DNA of 64,000 nt from Psychrobacter sp. Pi2-1 (GCF_904846645.1 NZ_CAJHBO010000010.1:1-64000); one strand, 5' to 3'. Counted from the stretch's first letter, positions 9,212-20,315 are shown. Translations and numbers: made by a program. The notes: generated by a model from the letters alone, not told the origin.

Positions 9212-10558
9212 TTAAGGTTGAGTGGGCGATTGAATTAACGTCTGATCATGATATTGATGGGTCATCAAATGCGCTTGAATCTGCGAGATGAAGTCCATTA
9301 CCACAACCACCATAATCAGTAAAGACGTACCACCGAGTTGAAACGGCACACCAAACGATGACTGGACGACCATTGGCATTAAACAAATAACCGTCATATA
9401 CATCGCGCCAATAAAGGTCAGTCGGTTTAATACATGATCGAGGTAACGCTGAGTTTGTTGTCCTGGGCGAATACCTGGGATATACGCACCACTACGTTTA
9501 AGGTTCTCTGCTACTTCACGCGGACTAAATACCAATGCCGTATAAAAATAACAGAAGAAGATAATCATTGCGCCAAACAGTACTAAATATAGCGGCTGTC
9601 CTGGAGACAGTACCAATGCCATATTTTGAAGTATTTTCTGTACAAAGGTAGGATCAGTCGATTGACCAACCCACTGCCCTAAACTTGCAGGAAACAATAA
9701 CAAAGAACTGGCAAAAATAGCGGGGATAACCCCTGCCATATTTAGCTTAAGCGGCAAATGTGATTGCTGCTGAGCATAAATTTTGCGGCCTTGTTGCTGT
9801 TTTTGTGCATAGTTCACAGGAACACGGCGTTGAGCACGTTCAATATAAACGATACCCGCAGTAACCGCGATACCTAGCAGTACAAAAATAAATAGCACAA
9901 TCAAGTTCATCTGACCTTGATTGACCTGTTCAATAGACTGCGAAATCATACCTGGCGTACCAGCCACAATACTCGCAAAAATGAGCATTGAAATACCATT
10001 ACCTACGCCGCGCTCTGTAATCTGCTCACCAAGCCACATTAAGAACATTGCGCCTGCTACTAAAGAAGTAACAGCTGGAATATAAAAGGTAAGACCAGTA
10101 GATAAAGTAAGGTTTTGGCTGATTAAGCCGGCACACATTCCTAATGACTGTACTAGTGCTAAAGCAAGTGTTCCCTGACGGGTATACTTGTTTAGCTTGC
10201 GTCGTCCCGCTTCACCTTCTTTTTTGAGGGCTTCAAGCGATGGCAATACTGCAGACATCATCTGTACGATAATCGATGCTGAGATATATGGCATAATGCC
10301 AAGTGCCATGATAGACATACGCTCTAGCGCACCACCTGAGAACATATTAAACATGCTCAAAATGGTGTTTTCGTTGCGCGAAAACAGATCAGCCAAGTTA
10401 ACTGGGTTGATACCCGGAACTGGAATATGTGACCCTAAACGATAAACAATCAATGCGCCGATTAAAAATAATAAACGCGTCCATAACTCATCATACTTAC
10501 GTATAAATGCGAATGGATTAAGCGGTATACCAGCCGATGACATTGATTGTTTTGACAC
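9212..10558 (-). CDS. secY: Preprotein translocase subunit SecY
   Basis: Ten-transmembrane channel of the Sec translocon, with the usual early segment [26 protein letters not shown], a plug region, and the cytoplasmic [14 protein letters not shown] loop. The open frame extends upstream to 10609, but that would overlap rplO by 47 bp. I chose the GTG at 10558-10556, because GAGGAG from the very end of rplO lies 7 bases before it; the product is then 448 aa. An ATG five codons further in (10543, MSSAGIPLN) is the alternative. Spc operon, between rplO and rpmJ. Confidence 0.93.
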   Translation of the reverse strand: MSKQSMSSAGIPLNPFAFIRKYDELWTRLLFLIGALIVYRLGSHIPVPGINPVNLADLFSRNENTILSMFNMFSGGALERMSIMALGIMPYISASIIVQMMSAVLPSLEALKKEGEAGRRKLNKYTRQGTLALALVQSLGMCAGLISQNLTLSTGLTFYIPAVTSLVAGAMFLMWLGEQITERGVGNGISMLIFASIVAGTPGMISQSIEQVNQGQMNLIVLFIFVLLGIAVTAGIVYIERAQRRVPVNYAQKQQQGRKIYAQQQSHLPLKLNMAGVIPAIFASSLLLFPASLGQWVGQSTDPTFVQKILQNMALVLSPGQPLYLVLFGAMIIFFCYFYTALVFSPREVAENLKRSGAYIPGIRPGQQTQRYLDHVLNRLTFIGAMYMTVICLMPMVVQSSFGVPFQLGGTSLLIMVVVVMDFISQIQAHLMTHQYHDQTLIQSPTQP

Positions 10559-10562
10559 GTTA

Positions 10563-11003
10563 CTACTCCTCGATGCTACCACCAGCAGCTTCGATAGCTT
10601 GCTTAGCACCTTTAGTCACTTTAATACCTTTGAAAGTATAAGCTTTAGTGACTTCGCCTGATAGCATTACACGAGCACGTTTCATATCGTGACGGATAAG
10701 GTTAGCAGCTTTAAGTGTTTCAAGGCTAACTACATCGCCTTCAATTTTATTCAGTTCAGAAAGACGTACTTCAGCAGTCTTCATAGCCAGTTTACTGGTA
10801 AAACCAAATTTTGGTAGACGGCGATATAAAGGCATCTGACCACCTTCAAATCCTGAGCGAATGCTAGAACCTGAACGAGATTTCTGACCTTTTACACCAC
10901 GACCACCAGTCTTACCAAGACCTGAACCGATACCACGACCACGACGTTGGGCAGTTTTCTTTGCGCCAACACCTGGTGATAATTCATTTAATCTAAGACC
11001 CAT
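10563..11003 (-). CDS. rplO: 50S ribosomal protein L15
   Basis: 146 aa, [20 protein letters not shown] start and the Gly/Arg-rich [20 protein letters not shown] extension that threads into 23S rRNA. Its last codons (GAGGAG TAG) double as the probable ribosome binding site for secY. Start overlaps the rpmD stop as TAATG. Confidence 0.97.
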   Translation of the reverse strand: MGLRLNELSPGVGAKKTAQRRGRGIGSGLGKTGGRGVKGQKSRSGSSIRSGFEGGQMPLYRRLPKFGFTSKLAMKTAEVRLSELNKIEGDVVSLETLKAANLIRHDMKRARVMLSGEVTKAYTFKGIKVTKGAKQAIEAAGGSIEE

Positions 11004-11182
11004 TACGCTTCCTCCACTTTTACCATGTAGTTAACGCGATTGACCATACCACGAGTCGAAGGAGTATCTTCTACTACTACAGTATGATTAATACGGCGTA
11101 AACCCAATCCTTTCAAGCTCGCTTTGTGGCTCTTTAGGCGATGGGCACCCGATTTAAATTGAGTGACTTTCATTTTTTTCAT
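11003..11182 (-). CDS. rpmD: 50S ribosomal protein L30
   Basis: 59 aa, [20 protein letters not shown], with the family core [20 protein letters not shown] and a C-terminus NYMVKVEEA, the usual L30 length. Translation could also begin at the fourth codon ATG. TAATG overlap with rplO indicates coupled translation. Confidence 0.96.
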   Translation of the reverse strand: MKKMKVTQFKSGAHRLKSHKASLKGLGLRRINHTVVVEDTPSTRGMVNRVNYMVKVEEA

Positions 11183-11202
11183 CGTAACTCACCTAGTCTA
11201 AG

Positions 11203-11718
11203 TTAACCCAAGATTTCGTCTACAGATTTACCACGTTTAGCTGCCATCTTCTCTGGAGTTGACATATCACGTAAACCGTTAAACGTTGCGCGAACAACGT
11301 TAGCAGTATTGGTAGAACCATAACATTTAGTCAAAACATCTTTGACACCAGCAACTTCTAATACAGCACGCATTGCGCCACCAGCGATTACGCCAGTACC
11401 TTCAGATGCAGGTTGCATGTAGACTTTACTAGCACCATGACGTGCTTTGATTGGATGATGCAAAGTTGCATCATTTAGCTCAACAGTAATCATATTACGT
11501 TTGGCAGCTTCTAGTGCTTTTTGGATAGCAGCTGGCACTTCACGTGCTTTACCGCGACCAAAACCTACACGACCATTGCCATCGCCCACTACAGTCAATG
11601 CAGTGAAAGAGAAAATACGACCACCTTTAACAACTTTCGCTACGCGATCAACGGTAACTAAGCGTTCTACTAGACCGTCAGTCTGTTCATTTTTATCATT
11701 TTTATCATTTCTAGCCAT
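11203..11718 (-). CDS. rpsE: 30S ribosomal protein S5
   Basis: 171 aa, with the double-stranded RNA-binding-like N-terminal domain [20 protein letters not shown] and the loop [14 protein letters not shown], whose mutations cause spectinomycin resistance in other bacteria. The N-terminal NDKNDKNEQ is a short polar repeat. Confidence 0.98.
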   Translation of the reverse strand: MARNDKNDKNEQTDGLVERLVTVDRVAKVVKGGRIFSFTALTVVGDGNGRVGFGRGKAREVPAAIQKALEAAKRNMITVELNDATLHHPIKARHGASKVYMQPASEGTGVIAGGAMRAVLEVAGVKDVLTKCYGSTNTANVVRATFNGLRDMSTPEKMAAKRGKSVDEILG

Positions 11719-11720
11719 GA

Positions 11721-12071
11721 TTAAAACTCCAATCCGTTTTCGCGAGCAGCTTCTGCTAAAGCTTTAACTCGACCATGATATTTGAAACCACTACGGTCAA
11801 AGGCAACTTTAGTAATGCCAGCTGCTTTTGCGCGTTCTGCGATCATTTGGCCTACAGACGTTGCTGAATCAGCATTACCAGTCGCGCCTGAACGCAAGCT
11901 GCTGTCTAAGGTAGATGCCTGAGCAATCACTTCACCACCATTTGGAGAGATAATCTGGGCATAAATATGTTTTGACGTGCGGTTAACCGTTAAGCGATGA
12001 ACGCCTAAGAAACGGATATGCGCGCGTGTTTTCTTAGCTCGACGCAGACGAGCTGCTTTTTTATCAAACAT
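11721..12071 (-). CDS. rplR: 50S ribosomal protein L18
   Basis: 116 aa, [20 protein letters not shown] and the C-terminal [24 protein letters not shown] motif. L18 binds 5S rRNA with L5 and L25 in the central protuberance. Two bases separate its stop from rpsE. Confidence 0.98.
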   Translation of the reverse strand: MFDKKAARLRRAKKTRAHIRFLGVHRLTVNRTSKHIYAQIISPNGGEVIAQASTLDSSLRSGATGNADSATSVGQMIAERAKAAGITKVAFDRSGFKYHGRVKALAEAARENGLEF

Positions 12072-12082
12072 TTCAACTCACC

Positions 12083-12616
12083 TTATTTTTTCTTAGCTTC
12101 TTTGCGAATCACATGCTCGTCACTATAACGAATACCTTTACCTTTATAAGGCTCAGGTGGGCGGAAACCACGGATGTTGGCGGCTGCTTGACCAAGCTGC
12201 TGTTTATTGTTTGATTTCAAAACAATTTCAGTTTGCGTTGGTGTTTCAGCTGATACACCTTCAGGTAACGTATACTCTACTGGATGAGAATAACCAACGT
12301 TCAAGGTTACCTTGTTACCAGTAACTTGCGCGCGATAACCAACACCAATCAACTGAAGACGTCTTTCAAAGCCTTCATTTACGCCAGTAACATAGTTGTT
12401 AACAAGAGCGCGCATGGTGCCAGTGTGCATCATAGCTTCTTTTGAATCGACTGTAGGTGAGAAAATGATAGCATCATCTTCCTGTTTCAGCTCGACCAAT
12501 TCATGCAGGCGTAAAGACATAGAACCGTTCTTGCCTTTAACTTCGACCTGCCGATCGTTCAAAGTAACGCTTACGCCGTTTGGCAGCGTCACTGGGGCTT
12601 TAGCCACACGAGACAT
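12083..12616 (-). CDS. rplF: 50S ribosomal protein L6
   Basis: 177 aa, [20 protein letters not shown] start and C-terminal [13 protein letters not shown] signature. It lies near the factor-binding site. A 176-bp gap separates it from rpsH upstream, longer than elsewhere in the operon, and nothing coding is visible there. Confidence 0.98.
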   Translation of the reverse strand: MSRVAKAPVTLPNGVSVTLNDRQVEVKGKNGSMSLRLHELVELKQEDDAIIFSPTVDSKEAMMHTGTMRALVNNYVTGVNEGFERRLQLIGVGYRAQVTGNKVTLNVGYSHPVEYTLPEGVSAETPTQTEIVLKSNNKQQLGQAAANIRGFRPPEPYKGKGIRYSDEHVIRKEAKKK

Positions 12617-12792
12617 AGGAATATTCCTTAAAAAATTTAACTTCTTTATATTAGCGAAAAAACTAACAGGCTAAAAAGCGTGTTAGTTTAGCATAGTTGA
12701 CTGTGTTAGACATCTATCAATTCAAAATAATTTAATATTACTCAATCAATAGAAGCCTAACAACCATCAAATAGACTTCATCGTCGTATAGC

Positions 12793-13191
12793 TTACGCTA
12801 CAAATGCGACGATTTCACCACCGATACCAGCAGCGCGTGCAGCACGATCGCTCATGATACCTTGGCTAGTAGATACGATAGCAACACCCATACCTTGCTT
12901 AACAGTAGGGATTTCGTCTTTACCGCGGAACTGGCGTAAACCAGGACGGCTATAACGTTGAATAGTTTCGATGACAGCACGGCCTTCGAAGTATTTCAAT
13001 TCAATAGTAAGGGTTGCTTTGTTGTTTTCTTGCTCAGTAACAACGGCGCTTGCCACATAACCTTCGCTAACTAGCAAATCAGCAATTGATTTACGTAATT
13101 TAGAGCTCGGCATTGCTACCGATACTTTGTTAGCCATTTGTGCGTTACGGATACGGGTTAGCATATCCCCAACGGTATCTTGCATACTCAT
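12793..13191 (-). CDS. rpsH: 30S ribosomal protein S8
   Basis: 132 aa, [20 protein letters not shown] (from the second ATG) and C-terminal [21 protein letters not shown]8 binds helix 21 of 16S rRNA and in E. coli represses the spc operon at the rplE start. The ATG at 13185 matches homologues best, giving 130 aa. Confidence 0.98.
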   Translation of the reverse strand: MSMQDTVGDMLTRIRNAQMANKVSVAMPSSKLRKSIADLLVSEGYVASAVVTEQENNKATLTIELKYFEGRAVIETIQRYSRPGLRQFRGKDEIPTVKQGMGVAIVSTSQGIMSDRAARAAGIGGEIVAFVA

Positions 13192-13202
13192 ATAGTTACT
13201 CC

Positions 13203-13508
13203 TTACCAGCTTGCTTTACGAACACCAGGCACATCGCCTTGCATGACACGCTCACGCAGCATATTGCGTGACAAGCCAAACTTGCGGAAGTAACCGTGAG
13301 GACGACCGGTGATAGCACAACGATTACGCAGACGTACTGGTGATGAGTTGCGTGGAAGAGCTTGTAGCTCTAACATCGCTTCCATACGAGTTTCGTCACT
13401 TGCAGTCATATCACTGATAGTTTCTTTTAGCTTGATACGCTTTTCAGCATATTTAGCAACCATTTTTTCGCGCTTTAATTCGCGGTTAATCATGCTCTTC
13501 TTTGCCAT
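13203..13508 (-). CDS. rpsN: 30S ribosomal protein S14
   Basis: 101 aa, the long Zn-independent type: [20 protein letters not shown] and [20 protein letters not shown] without the four-Cys zinc ribbon. Located in the 30S head, between rplE and rpsH. Confidence 0.98.
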   Translation of the reverse strand: MAKKSMINRELKREKMVAKYAEKRIKLKETISDMTASDETRMEAMLELQALPRNSSPVRLRNRCAITGRPHGYFRKFGLSRNMLRERVMQGDVPGVRKASW

Positions 13509-13520
13509 AACGTCTTTACC

Positions 13521-14063
13521 TTATTTAAATGGGAAGCCGAATGCTTTAAGCAACGCACGACCTTCTTCATCAGATTGAGCTGACGTGGTGATTGTCACAT
13601 CCATACCACGGATACGATCAATCTTGTCAAAATCTACTTCTGGGAATACGATTTGTTCTTTGATACCCAATGAGTAGTTACCACGTCCGTCAAAGGCTTT
13701 AGGTGAAAAACCGCGGAAATCACGAATACGAGGAATTGCAATGGCAACGAGACGATCTAAAAATTCGTACATTTGCTCACCGCGTAGCGTTACTTTACAG
13801 CCAATTGGCCATTCTTCACGAATCTTAAAGCCAGCAACTGATTTACGCGCTTTGGTGACAACAGGTTTTTGACCAGCAATCGCAGTCATATCAGCTACAG
13901 CACCTTCCAACAATTTCTTGTCTTGAGACGCGCCGCCTACACCCATGTTAAGTGTGATTTTAGTGATTTTAGGCACTTGCATCACATTGTCCAAACCAAG
14001 ATCTTCTTTGATTTGCTGCTTTAATTTATCGTTATATAAAGATTTTAATCTTGCCATTACCAT
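13521..14063 (-). CDS. rplE: 50S ribosomal protein L5
   Basis: 180 aa (or 178 from the second [13 protein letters not shown], which resembles other L5 starts). Motifs include [17 protein letters not shown] and [21 protein letters not shown]5 binds 5S rRNA and contacts P-site tRNA. An AAGGGTG ribosome binding site fits the first ATG slightly better. Confidence 0.97.
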   Translation of the reverse strand: MVMARLKSLYNDKLKQQIKEDLGLDNVMQVPKITKITLNMGVGGASQDKKLLEGAVADMTAIAGQKPVVTKARKSVAGFKIREEWPIGCKVTLRGEQMYEFLDRLVAIAIPRIRDFRGFSPKAFDGRGNYSLGIKEQIVFPEVDFDKIDRIRGMDVTITTSAQSDEEGRALLKAFGFPFK

Positions 14064-14078
14064 TACACCCTTAGTGTC

Positions 14079-14396
14079 TTACGCAGTCGCCACTACTTCA
14101 CCGTTTGAACGATAGACGCGTTGTTTCTTGCCGTCTTCGCCAAACTGATAAGTAATACGGTCTGCTTTTTGGGTTTGCGCATTTAAGATTGCGACATTTG
14201 AGATATGCAGAAAAGCTTCTTGCTTAAGAATGCCACCTTCAACGCCAGTTGCCTGATTTGGCTTCTGATGTTTAGTAACAATATTAATGCCTTCAACTTT
14301 AATACGATCGTTTTTTACAGCTTGTACAGTACCTTGTTTGCCTTTGTCTTTCCCAGCAATCACGATAACTGTATCGCCTTTACGTAATTTTGACAT
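14079..14396 (-). CDS. rplX: 50S ribosomal protein L24
   Basis: 105 aa with an N-terminal KOW motif, KLRKGDTVIVIAGKDKGKQG, and the GINIVTKHQKPN segment. L24 is an assembly initiator that binds the 5' end of 23S rRNA. Second gene of the spc operon. Confidence 0.98.
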   Translation of the reverse strand: MSKLRKGDTVIVIAGKDKGKQGTVQAVKNDRIKVEGINIVTKHQKPNQATGVEGGILKQEAFLHISNVAILNAQTQKADRITYQFGEDGKKQRVYRSNGEVVATA

Positions 14397-14404
14397 GGAT
14401 TACC

Positions 14405-14773
14405 TCACAATACTTCTGGTGCTAGTGATACAATTTTCATAAACTGATCACCACGTAGTTCACGAGTTACCGGTCCAAAAATACGAGTTGCAATCGGCGC
14501 TTTGTTTTGGTTCAACAATACCGCAGCATTATCGTCAAAACGTAACACAGAACCATCTGGACGACGAACGCCTTTTTTGGTACGTACAACTACTGCATTC
14601 ATCACGTCGCCTTTTTTAACACGACCACGAGGAATGGCTTCTTTAACCGTTACTTTAATAATGTCGCCAACTGATGCATAACGACGATGAGAACCACCCA
14701 GTACTTTAATGCACTGAACTCGCCTTGCACCGCTATTGTCTGCAACTTCCAGCATTGACTCAACCTGAATCAT
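14405..14773 (-). CDS. rplN: 50S ribosomal protein L14
   Basis: 122 aa from the ATG at 14773, [20 protein letters not shown], the invariant L14 start. The open frame continues 42 codons further upstream, but those contain the operon leader and match nothing in the family. L14 forms an intersubunit bridge. First gene of the spc operon. Confidence 0.97.
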   Translation of the reverse strand: MIQVESMLEVADNSGARRVQCIKVLGGSHRRYASVGDIIKVTVKEAIPRGRVKKGDVMNAVVVRTKKGVRRPDGSVLRFDDNAAVLLNQNKAPIATRIFGPVTRELRGDQFMKIVSLAPEVL

Positions 14774-14922
14774 AGCGTTACTCCACACGTATGAGCAATA
14801 AAAACCAGTTGCTGCCGCTAGCACAGAATGAGTAGGACGGCATTTTAATATAAATAACCGCGACTTACTCTTAATGTGAGTGATATACGCTCGGCGCAAT
14901 CAGCATCCTTAAAAAGGCGGCT

Positions 14923-14951
14923 ATTTTAACAGCTTCTGGCTTTTAATGCAA
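14923..14951 (-). promoter_or_regulatory. Spc operon promoter
   Basis: Minus strand: TTGCAT (14946-14951), 17-base spacer, then TAAAAT (14923-14928) preceded by TGT, an extended -10. It lies about 150 bases before rplN, in the only long gap between rpsQ and rplN. Confidence 0.65.
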
Positions 14952-14956
14952 TTTAC

Positions 14957-15232
14957 TTAGATTTTTTCTACTTTTTCAACCACATCAACTAAAGTCCAAG
15001 ACTTAGTTTTTGAGATTGGACGCGTTTCTTTGATGCGGACAAGGTCGCCTTGTTGGCAAACGTTATTCTCATCATGAGCTTTGATTTTCGTAGAACGACG
15101 AAGCTGCTTGCCATACAAAGGATGACGAACCAGACGCTCAATCAAAACTGTGATGGACTTGTCCATCTTGTCGCTGACAACTCGTCCTGTCAATACGCTA
15201 GCATTGGTAGCTGTTTGATTGTTATCGCTCAT
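14957..15232 (-). CDS. rpsQ: 30S ribosomal protein S17
   Basis: 91 aa with [20 protein letters not shown] and [15 protein letters not shown], the OB-fold core of S17. It ends the S10 operon and overlaps rpmC by ATGA. Confidence 0.98.
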   Translation of the reverse strand: MSDNNQTATNASVLTGRVVSDKMDKSITVLIERLVRHPLYGKQLRRSTKIKAHDENNVCQQGDLVRIKETRPISKTKSWTLVDVVEKVEKI

Positions 15233-15426
15233 GAGTCGCCTCGTTGTTTCTCGTTAATCAAAGTCTGAAGCTGGGCAATCGTGCGACGATTGGCTCTAAC
15301 TTCATGGGTATTACCCAACTGACCAGTTGCTTTAGCCATACGAATACGGAAAGCATCAAGTTGCTTTTCATCAAGTAACTGGGTCAGTTCTTCTAATGAT
15401 TTATCACGTAATTCACTGATCTTCAT
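15229..15426 (-). CDS. rpmC: 50S ribosomal protein L29
   Basis: 65 aa, two-helix protein [20 protein letters not shown], at the tunnel exit near the SRP and trigger-factor site. TAATG overlap with rplP upstream and ATGA overlap with rpsQ downstream. Confidence 0.98.
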   Translation of the reverse strand: MKISELRDKSLEELTQLLDEKQLDAFRIRMAKATGQLGNTHEVRANRRTIAQLQTLINEKQRGDS

Positions 15427-15839
15427 TACATTATCGTCCGCTTAACAATGGTAGTTTTAAAGGGCAATTTTGCTGCAGCGAGCGTTAATGCATCACGAGC
15501 AAGCTCTTCAGATACCCCTTCAATTTCATATAGCACTTTACCAGGTTTGATTTCGCATACCCAATATTCTACTGGACCTTTACCTTTACCCATACGTACT
15601 TCTAATGGTTTGTTGGTAATTGGTTTGTCAGGGAATACACGAATCCAAATCTTACCGCCACGCTTAATTTTACGAGTGATGGTACGACGTGCTGCTTCGA
15701 TTTGACGAGCTGTCATACGACCACGCGTCAATGATTTTAGACCAATTTGTCCGAATGCAACGGTGCTTCCACGATGAGCTAGCCCAGTGTTACGACCTTT
15801 GTGCATTTTACGAAACTTGGTACGTTTTGGCTGTAACAT
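15426..15839 (-). CDS. rplP: 50S ribosomal protein L16
   Basis: 137 aa, [20 protein letters not shown] and [20 protein letters not shown], diagnostic of L16, which helps position tRNA in the A and P sites. The RMGKGKG loop includes the Arg that E. coli hydroxylates (Arg81) in the family; no L16 hydroxylase gene is seen in this window. Confidence 0.98.
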   Translation of the reverse strand: MLQPKRTKFRKMHKGRNTGLAHRGSTVAFGQIGLKSLTRGRMTARQIEAARRTITRKIKRGGKIWIRVFPDKPITNKPLEVRMGKGKGPVEYWVCEIKPGKVLYEIEGVSEELARDALTLAAAKLPFKTTIVKRTIM

Positions 15840-15842
15840 AGT

Positions 15843-16565
15843 TTAACCTCTGTCTGAGTTTCGACGATTTCCACGACCACGGCGTTTTGGCGCACGAGTC
15901 TGCTCTTCTTTGACGGGATTATATACACTGTTCATACCGTCAAGGATTTCGCCACGGAAAATCCAAACTTTAACACCGATGGTGCCGTAAGTTGTCTCTG
16001 CACGAATTGACGAGTAGTCAATATCAGCACGGAGTGTATGCAATGGCACACGACCTTCACGGTACCATTCACTACGAGCAATCTCAGCACCGCCTAGACG
16101 GCCAGACAGCTCAACCTTGATACCTTTAGCACCAGAGCGCATGCTGTTCTGTACCGCGCGTTTCATCGCACGACGGAACATAACACGACGCTCAAGCTGG
16201 CTACCGATGCCGTCTGCTACCAAACGTGCATCAAGGTCAGGTGACGTGATTTCTTCAATGTTGACCTGAGCAGGTACGCCCATAATTTTGGTCAATTCTT
16301 TTTGAAGTCTTTCGATATCTTCGCCTTTCTTACCGATAACAATACCAGGACGCGCAGTGGCGATGGTAATCTTAGCAGCGCCAGTAGGACGCTCGATCAT
16401 GATGTTGCTGATCATAGCGTTGTCTAGCTTTTTGCGTAGATATTCACGAACTTGAATGTCGTTGATTAGGTATTCTGAGTATTGTTTAGGGTTAGCATAC
16501 CAGTTTGCGTTATGCTTTTTTACAACACCAAGACGAATTCCGATTGGATGTACTTTTTGACCCAT
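15843..16565 (-). CDS. rpsC: 30S ribosomal protein S3
   Basis: 240 aa with an N-terminal KH domain ([20 protein letters not shown]) and a C-terminal S3 domain ([20 protein letters not shown]). A basic tail, [16 protein letters not shown], follows. S3 lines the mRNA entry channel. Confidence 0.98.
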   Translation of the reverse strand: MGQKVHPIGIRLGVVKKHNANWYANPKQYSEYLINDIQVREYLRKKLDNAMISNIMIERPTGAAKITIATARPGIVIGKKGEDIERLQKELTKIMGVPAQVNIEEITSPDLDARLVADGIGSQLERRVMFRRAMKRAVQNSMRSGAKGIKVELSGRLGGAEIARSEWYREGRVPLHTLRADIDYSSIRAETTYGTIGVKVWIFRGEILDGMNSVYNPVKEEQTRAPKRRGRGNRRNSDRG

Positions 16566-16568
16566 AAC

Positions 16569-16898
16569 TTATTCTCCTACCTTTATAGTGATGTGACAAG
16601 TACGCTTGCTGATACGATCAGCACGGCCTTTGGCACGTGGTAGGATACGTTTTAGCGTAATGCCTTCATCAACATAGATAGTAGCGACTTTTAGGTCGTC
16701 AATATCTAAGCCGTGATTATGTTCGGCATTGGCGATGGCTGAGTTAAGGCATTTCTTAACAAACACAGCGCCTTTTTTATTGCTATACGTTAGGATATCC
16801 AAAGCACGCTCAATAGATTTGCCACGAACTTCATCAGCAACGAGTCTAACTTTTTGTGCCGATATGGCGGCACCGCGTAATTTTGCAGTTACTTCCAT
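16569..16898 (-). CDS. rplV: 50S ribosomal protein L22
   Basis: 109 aa from the ATG at 16898 ([20 protein letters not shown]). The open frame extends 24 codons more, into rpsS, but the homologous start is here. Ends with [20 protein letters not shown]; the beta-hairpin lines the exit tunnel. Confidence 0.97.
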   Translation of the reverse strand: MEVTAKLRGAAISAQKVRLVADEVRGKSIERALDILTYSNKKGAVFVKKCLNSAIANAEHNHGLDIDDLKVATIYVDEGITLKRILPRAKGRADRISKRTCHITIKVGE

Positions 16899-16908
16899 GG
16901 TAAGCACC

Positions 16909-17184
16909 TTATCTCTTAGCTTTTTTGTCAATGCCGTGACCACGATACGTACGAGTCGGGGCAAATTCACCTAGTTTATGACCAACCATCTGCTCGCTCA
17001 CGATAACCGGTACATGAGTACGGCCGTTGTGAACAGATAAAGTTAGGCCAACCATTTGTGGCAGAATCATCGAGCGGCGCGACCAAGTCTTAATTGGCTT
17101 GCGTGAGTTGGTGTCTAATGCATTCTCAACTTTAGCAAACAAGTGCGCGTCTATGAATGGACCTTTTTTCAATGAACGAGGCAT
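16909..17184 (-). CDS. rpsS: 30S ribosomal protein S19
   Basis: 91 aa, [20 protein letters not shown] and [17 protein letters not shown]. It pairs with S13 in the 30S head. Confidence 0.98.
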   Translation of the reverse strand: MPRSLKKGPFIDAHLFAKVENALDTNSRKPIKTWSRRSMILPQMVGLTLSVHNGRTHVPVIVSEQMVGHKLGEFAPTRTYRGHGIDKKAKR

Positions 17185-17196
17185 GAAATTCTTCCT

Positions 17197-18024
17197 TTAT
17201 TTCTTCTTGGCGCGACGGCGGATGATCATGTTGTCAGTACGCTTATTGTGACGCGTTTTAAGTCCTTTAGACTTCTGACCCCAAGGGCTGGTTGGATGGC
17301 GACCTTTGTTACGACCTTCACCACCACCGTGTGGGTGATCAACCGGGTTCATAGCGACACCACGAACAGAAGGACGAACACCACGCCAACGTGAAGCACC
17401 GGCTTTACCAAGTGATTTCAAGTTGTTTTCAGTGTTAGAAACTTCACCAATAACAGCGCGGCAATTTACGTGTACACGGCGAGTTTCGCCAGAACGCATA
17501 CGTAGAATAGCATAAACACCGTCACGACCTAGTAACTGAACGCTAGCACCCGCAGAACGAGCCATCTGTGCACCTTTACCGATTTTAAGCTCGATATTGT
17601 GAATCACAGTACCCAATGGGATGTTTTTTAGCGGTAAGCAGTTACCTGGACGAATTGGAGAAGTCTCGCCTGACATTACTGTATCACCAACTACTTGTTT
17701 TTTAGCAGCGATAATGTAACGACGTTCGCCATCAGCATACTTAAGTAGAGCAATATGAGCAGTACGGTTAGGATCGTATTCGATACGCTCTACCGTTGCT
17801 GGGATATTGTCTTTAGTACGTTTGAAATCGATAATGCGATAATGTTGCTTATGACCACCGCCAATGTGACGAGTAGTAATGCGGCCATTATTGTTACGAC
17901 CACCTGACTTGCTTTTTGATTCTAGAAGTGCTGCAAACGGACGACCTTTGTACAGGTGTGGATGCACTACTTTTTCAACAAAACGACGGCCTGGTGATGT
18001 TGGCTTTGCTCTTACGATAGGCAT
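17197..18024 (-). CDS. rplB: 50S ribosomal protein L2
   Basis: 275 aa, [20 protein letters not shown] near the C-terminus, with the conserved His near the peptidyl-transferase centre, and an N-terminal [19 protein letters not shown] loop. Required for subunit association. Confidence 0.98.
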   Translation of the reverse strand: MPIVRAKPTSPGRRFVEKVVHPHLYKGRPFAALLESKSKSGGRNNNGRITTRHIGGGHKQHYRIIDFKRTKDNIPATVERIEYDPNRTAHIALLKYADGERRYIIAAKKQVVGDTVMSGETSPIRPGNCLPLKNIPLGTVIHNIELKIGKGAQMARSAGASVQLLGRDGVYAILRMRSGETRRVHVNCRAVIGEVSNTENNLKSLGKAGASRWRGVRPSVRGVAMNPVDHPHGGGEGRNKGRHPTSPWGQKSKGLKTRHNKRTDNMIIRRRAKKK

Positions 18025-18035
18025 GAGTGTAATCC

Positions 18036-18386
18036 TTATTCGTTATTCGCTGTTTCACTAGTAGAATCAGTAGTATTCGCTACTTCTTCACCAGCATCAG
18101 CCATTTGTACATCTTGACCAGCTTTTAAGGTAACATAGGCTTTTTTGTAGTCGTTACGACGGCCAATGCTTTTACCAAAACGCTTTGTCTTACCTTTAAC
18201 ATTCAAAGTGTTTACTTTAGTGACTTCAACACCTTCAAACATCAACTCAACTGCTTTCTTGACTTCAAGCTTAGTAGCATTAGAATCAATTTTAAATACC
18301 TGCACACCAAGTGAGTCGCCAAGCATTTGAGATTTTTCTGAGAATACAGGCCCTCTTAAGACCTGATAAAGTCTTGCGTTATTCAT
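18036..18386 (-). CDS. rplW: 50S ribosomal protein L23, with acidic C-terminal extension
   Basis: 116 aa, against about 100 in E. coli. The core (1-91) has [20 protein letters not shown] and [20 protein letters not shown]. Residues 92-116 form an acidic, Ser/Thr/Asn-rich tail ([20 protein letters not shown]) that is unusual for a ribosomal protein. L23 is at the tunnel exit and is the docking site for trigger factor and SRP. Overlaps rplD by ATGA. Confidence 0.97.
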   Translation of the reverse strand: MNNARLYQVLRGPVFSEKSQMLGDSLGVQVFKIDSNATKLEVKKAVELMFEGVEVTKVNTLNVKGKTKRFGKSIGRRNDYKKAYVTLKAGQDVQMADAGEEVANTTDSTSETANNE

Positions 18387-18985
18387 GCTAGTGCTTCCTC
18401 AAATTGTTTCGCAGCTTCAACTGACATGATCACTTTATCAAATGCGATCAAGCTCACTGGGTCCACTTCATTTGTACCAAGTACATTGACGTGTGGAATG
18501 TTGCGAGCAGCTAAGTATAAGTTTTCATCAACTTCTTTAGTAACGATTAGTGCACGAGGTGCATTCAAATCGTTTAACTTAGCAATCAGTTCTTTGGTTT
18601 TCGGCCCAGAAACGCTCAACTCTTCTACCAAAATCAGACGCTCTTGACGAATCAATTCTGCTAGGATGCACTGCATCGCACCGCGATACATTTTACGGTT
18701 TACTTTCTGTGACCAATCTTGTGGTTTTGCAGCGAATGCACGACCACCTGAACGCCAGATTGGGCTACGAATAGAACCCGCACGAGCGCGACCAGTACCT
18801 TTTTGGCGCCATGGCTTAATACCACCGCCAGAAACTTCGGCACGTGTTTTTTGTGCGCGTGTACCTTGGCGAGCACCAGCTAAATAAGCGGTGACGACTT
18901 GATGCACTAGTGCTTCGTTGAATTCACGACCAAATGCCGTATCAGAAAGCTCAACCGCCGCACCTGTAACTGTTTTTAAATCCAC
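18383..18985 (-). CDS. rplD: 50S ribosomal protein L4
   Basis: 200 aa, with the tunnel loop [20 protein letters not shown] and [16 protein letters not shown]. In E. coli L4 also represses the S10 operon by acting on its leader, a possibility here given the long leader upstream of rpsJ. Confidence 0.98.
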   Translation of the reverse strand: MDLKTVTGAAVELSDTAFGREFNEALVHQVVTAYLAGARQGTRAQKTRAEVSGGGIKPWRQKGTGRARAGSIRSPIWRSGGRAFAAKPQDWSQKVNRKMYRGAMQCILAELIRQERLILVEELSVSGPKTKELIAKLNDLNAPRALIVTKEVDENLYLAARNIPHVNVLGTNEVDPVSLIAFDKVIMSVEAAKQFEEALA

Positions 18986-18999
18986 GTTAATCCCCTTGC

Positions 19000-19638
19000 T
19001 TAGGCTTTGACTGACGGACGTACGATAACATCGCCACCGGTGGCACCTGGGATAGCACCCTTGATGACAAGTAACCCTTTTTCGGCATCAACCGAAATCA
19101 CTTCTAGGCCTTGAACGGTAACACGTTTGTTACCCATCTGACCCGCCATCTTCTTGCCTTTGAATACTTTACCTGGTGACTGGTTTTGACCAGTTGAACC
19201 ATGCGCACGATGAGACACTGAGTTACCATGAGTAGCATCTTGCATACTAAAGTTGTGACGCTTAACAGGGCCTTGGAAACCTTTACCTTTGCTCTGTCCT
19301 GTCACATCAACCATCTGACCTTGTTCGAACAAGTCAGCTAGAATCTCGCCACCAATCTCACGACCTTCAAGATCGCTTTCGTTGGCACGGAATTCCCAAA
19401 CACCACGGCCAGCTTTAACACCAGCTTTAGCGAAGTGACCCTTTTGTGCAGCTGTTACGCGGCTGTCACGACGAGTACCTGTGGTAATTTGGATGGCTTG
19501 ATAACCATCTACATCAGTATTTTTTACTTGAGTAATGCGGTTTGCATCGACCTCAACAACTGTTACAGGGATAGATGCGCCTGTTTCAGTGAAGACACGG
19601 GTCATGCCGCACTTTTTACCGACTAAACCGATCGCCAT
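19000..19638 (-). CDS. rplC: 50S ribosomal protein L3
   Basis: 212 aa, [20 protein letters not shown] and the extension [20 protein letters not shown], which reaches the peptidyl-transferase centre and includes the Gln residue position methylated by PrmB in E. coli. Second gene of the S10 operon. Confidence 0.98.
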   Translation of the reverse strand: MAIGLVGKKCGMTRVFTETGASIPVTVVEVDANRITQVKNTDVDGYQAIQITTGTRRDSRVTAAQKGHFAKAGVKAGRGVWEFRANESDLEGREIGGEILADLFEQGQMVDVTGQSKGKGFQGPVKRHNFSMQDATHGNSVSHRAHGSTGQNQSPGKVFKGKKMAGQMGNKRVTVQGLEVISVDAEKGLLVIKGAIPGATGGDVIVRPSVKA

Positions 19639-19687
19639 TTTAGACCTCTTTATATCTTATATTAATGGGTTGGGTGTTTAATGTGCA

Positions 19688-19999
19688 TTAACCCAAAGCA
19701 ATTTGAACGTCAACACCCGCCGCTAAATCTAATTTCATTAGCGCATCCACAGTTTTGTCAGTTGGCTGAACGATATCAACCATACGCTTATGAGTACGGA
19801 TTTCGTACTGGTCACGAGCGTCTTTGTTAACGTGTGGTGAGGTTAGAACGTTGAAGCGCTCAATGCGAGTCGGCAACGGTACAGGACCACAAACTTGCGC
19901 ACCGGTGCGCTTTGCAGTATCAACAATCTCTTGTGCAGATTGATCAATCAGACGATGATCAAAAGACTTAAGACGGATACGGATTCTCTGGTTAGCCAT
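19688..19999 (-). CDS. rpsJ: 30S ribosomal protein S10
   Basis: 103 aa, [20 protein letters not shown] and [20 protein letters not shown]. First gene of the S10 operon. It also serves as NusE in transcription antitermination in other bacteria. TAGGAG precedes the ATG. Confidence 0.98.
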   Translation of the reverse strand: MANQRIRIRLKSFDHRLIDQSAQEIVDTAKRTGAQVCGPVPLPTRIERFNVLTSPHVNKDARDQYEIRTHKRMVDIVQPTDKTVDALMKLDLAAGVDVQIALG

Positions 20000-20285
20000 G
20001 CCAGCAAGCTCCTAATATGTGCCTTTGTCATTCTTGCGTCGCAAGACCATGATCAAAAGCAGTTTGGTTAAATATTCACTTAAAGCGGCCTTCTGTTCTT
20101 AACCAGAATGAGTTCTTTATCCGAACTTATAGCGTGCCAAAAGCAAAATAGTTTAAAGCCCCGCCAACCCTCCTATTAATTGGAAAGTAGCAAAGGCATA
20201 ATGAAATAGTGCTAGAAACGATGCTCTAGCTGTCATAGCGCCAGCTTTTTTTATTCAGCTGCGCATATATAATTCAGTGGTGTAT
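20000..20285 (-). promoter_or_regulatory. S10 operon leader (untranslated)
   Basis: Nearly 280 bases of transcribed but non-coding sequence are expected between the promoter at 20286-20313 and rpsJ. Several short inverted repeats are visible (for example AGCTGGCGC near 20240). In E. coli the leader is the target of L4 feedback; I cannot show the same fold here. Confidence 0.45.
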
Positions 20286-20313
20286 ATTATACATAGTATT
20301 TTAGGTATTGCAA
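20286..20313 (-). promoter_or_regulatory. S10 operon promoter
   Basis: Minus strand TTGCAA (20308-20313), 16-base spacer, TATAAT (20286-20291). Position after rng and before the long leader supports it. A perfect 10-bp inverted repeat (GCAATCTCTA / TAGAGATTGC, 20316-20342) sits directly upstream and may be the 3' end of the rng transcript. Confidence 0.65.
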
Positions 20314-20315
20314 GA

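Noticed and set aside
14774..14899. N-terminal extension of the L14 frame
   Set aside because: It covers the operon leader and matches nothing in the L14 family; the ATG at 14773 gives the standard 122 aa.
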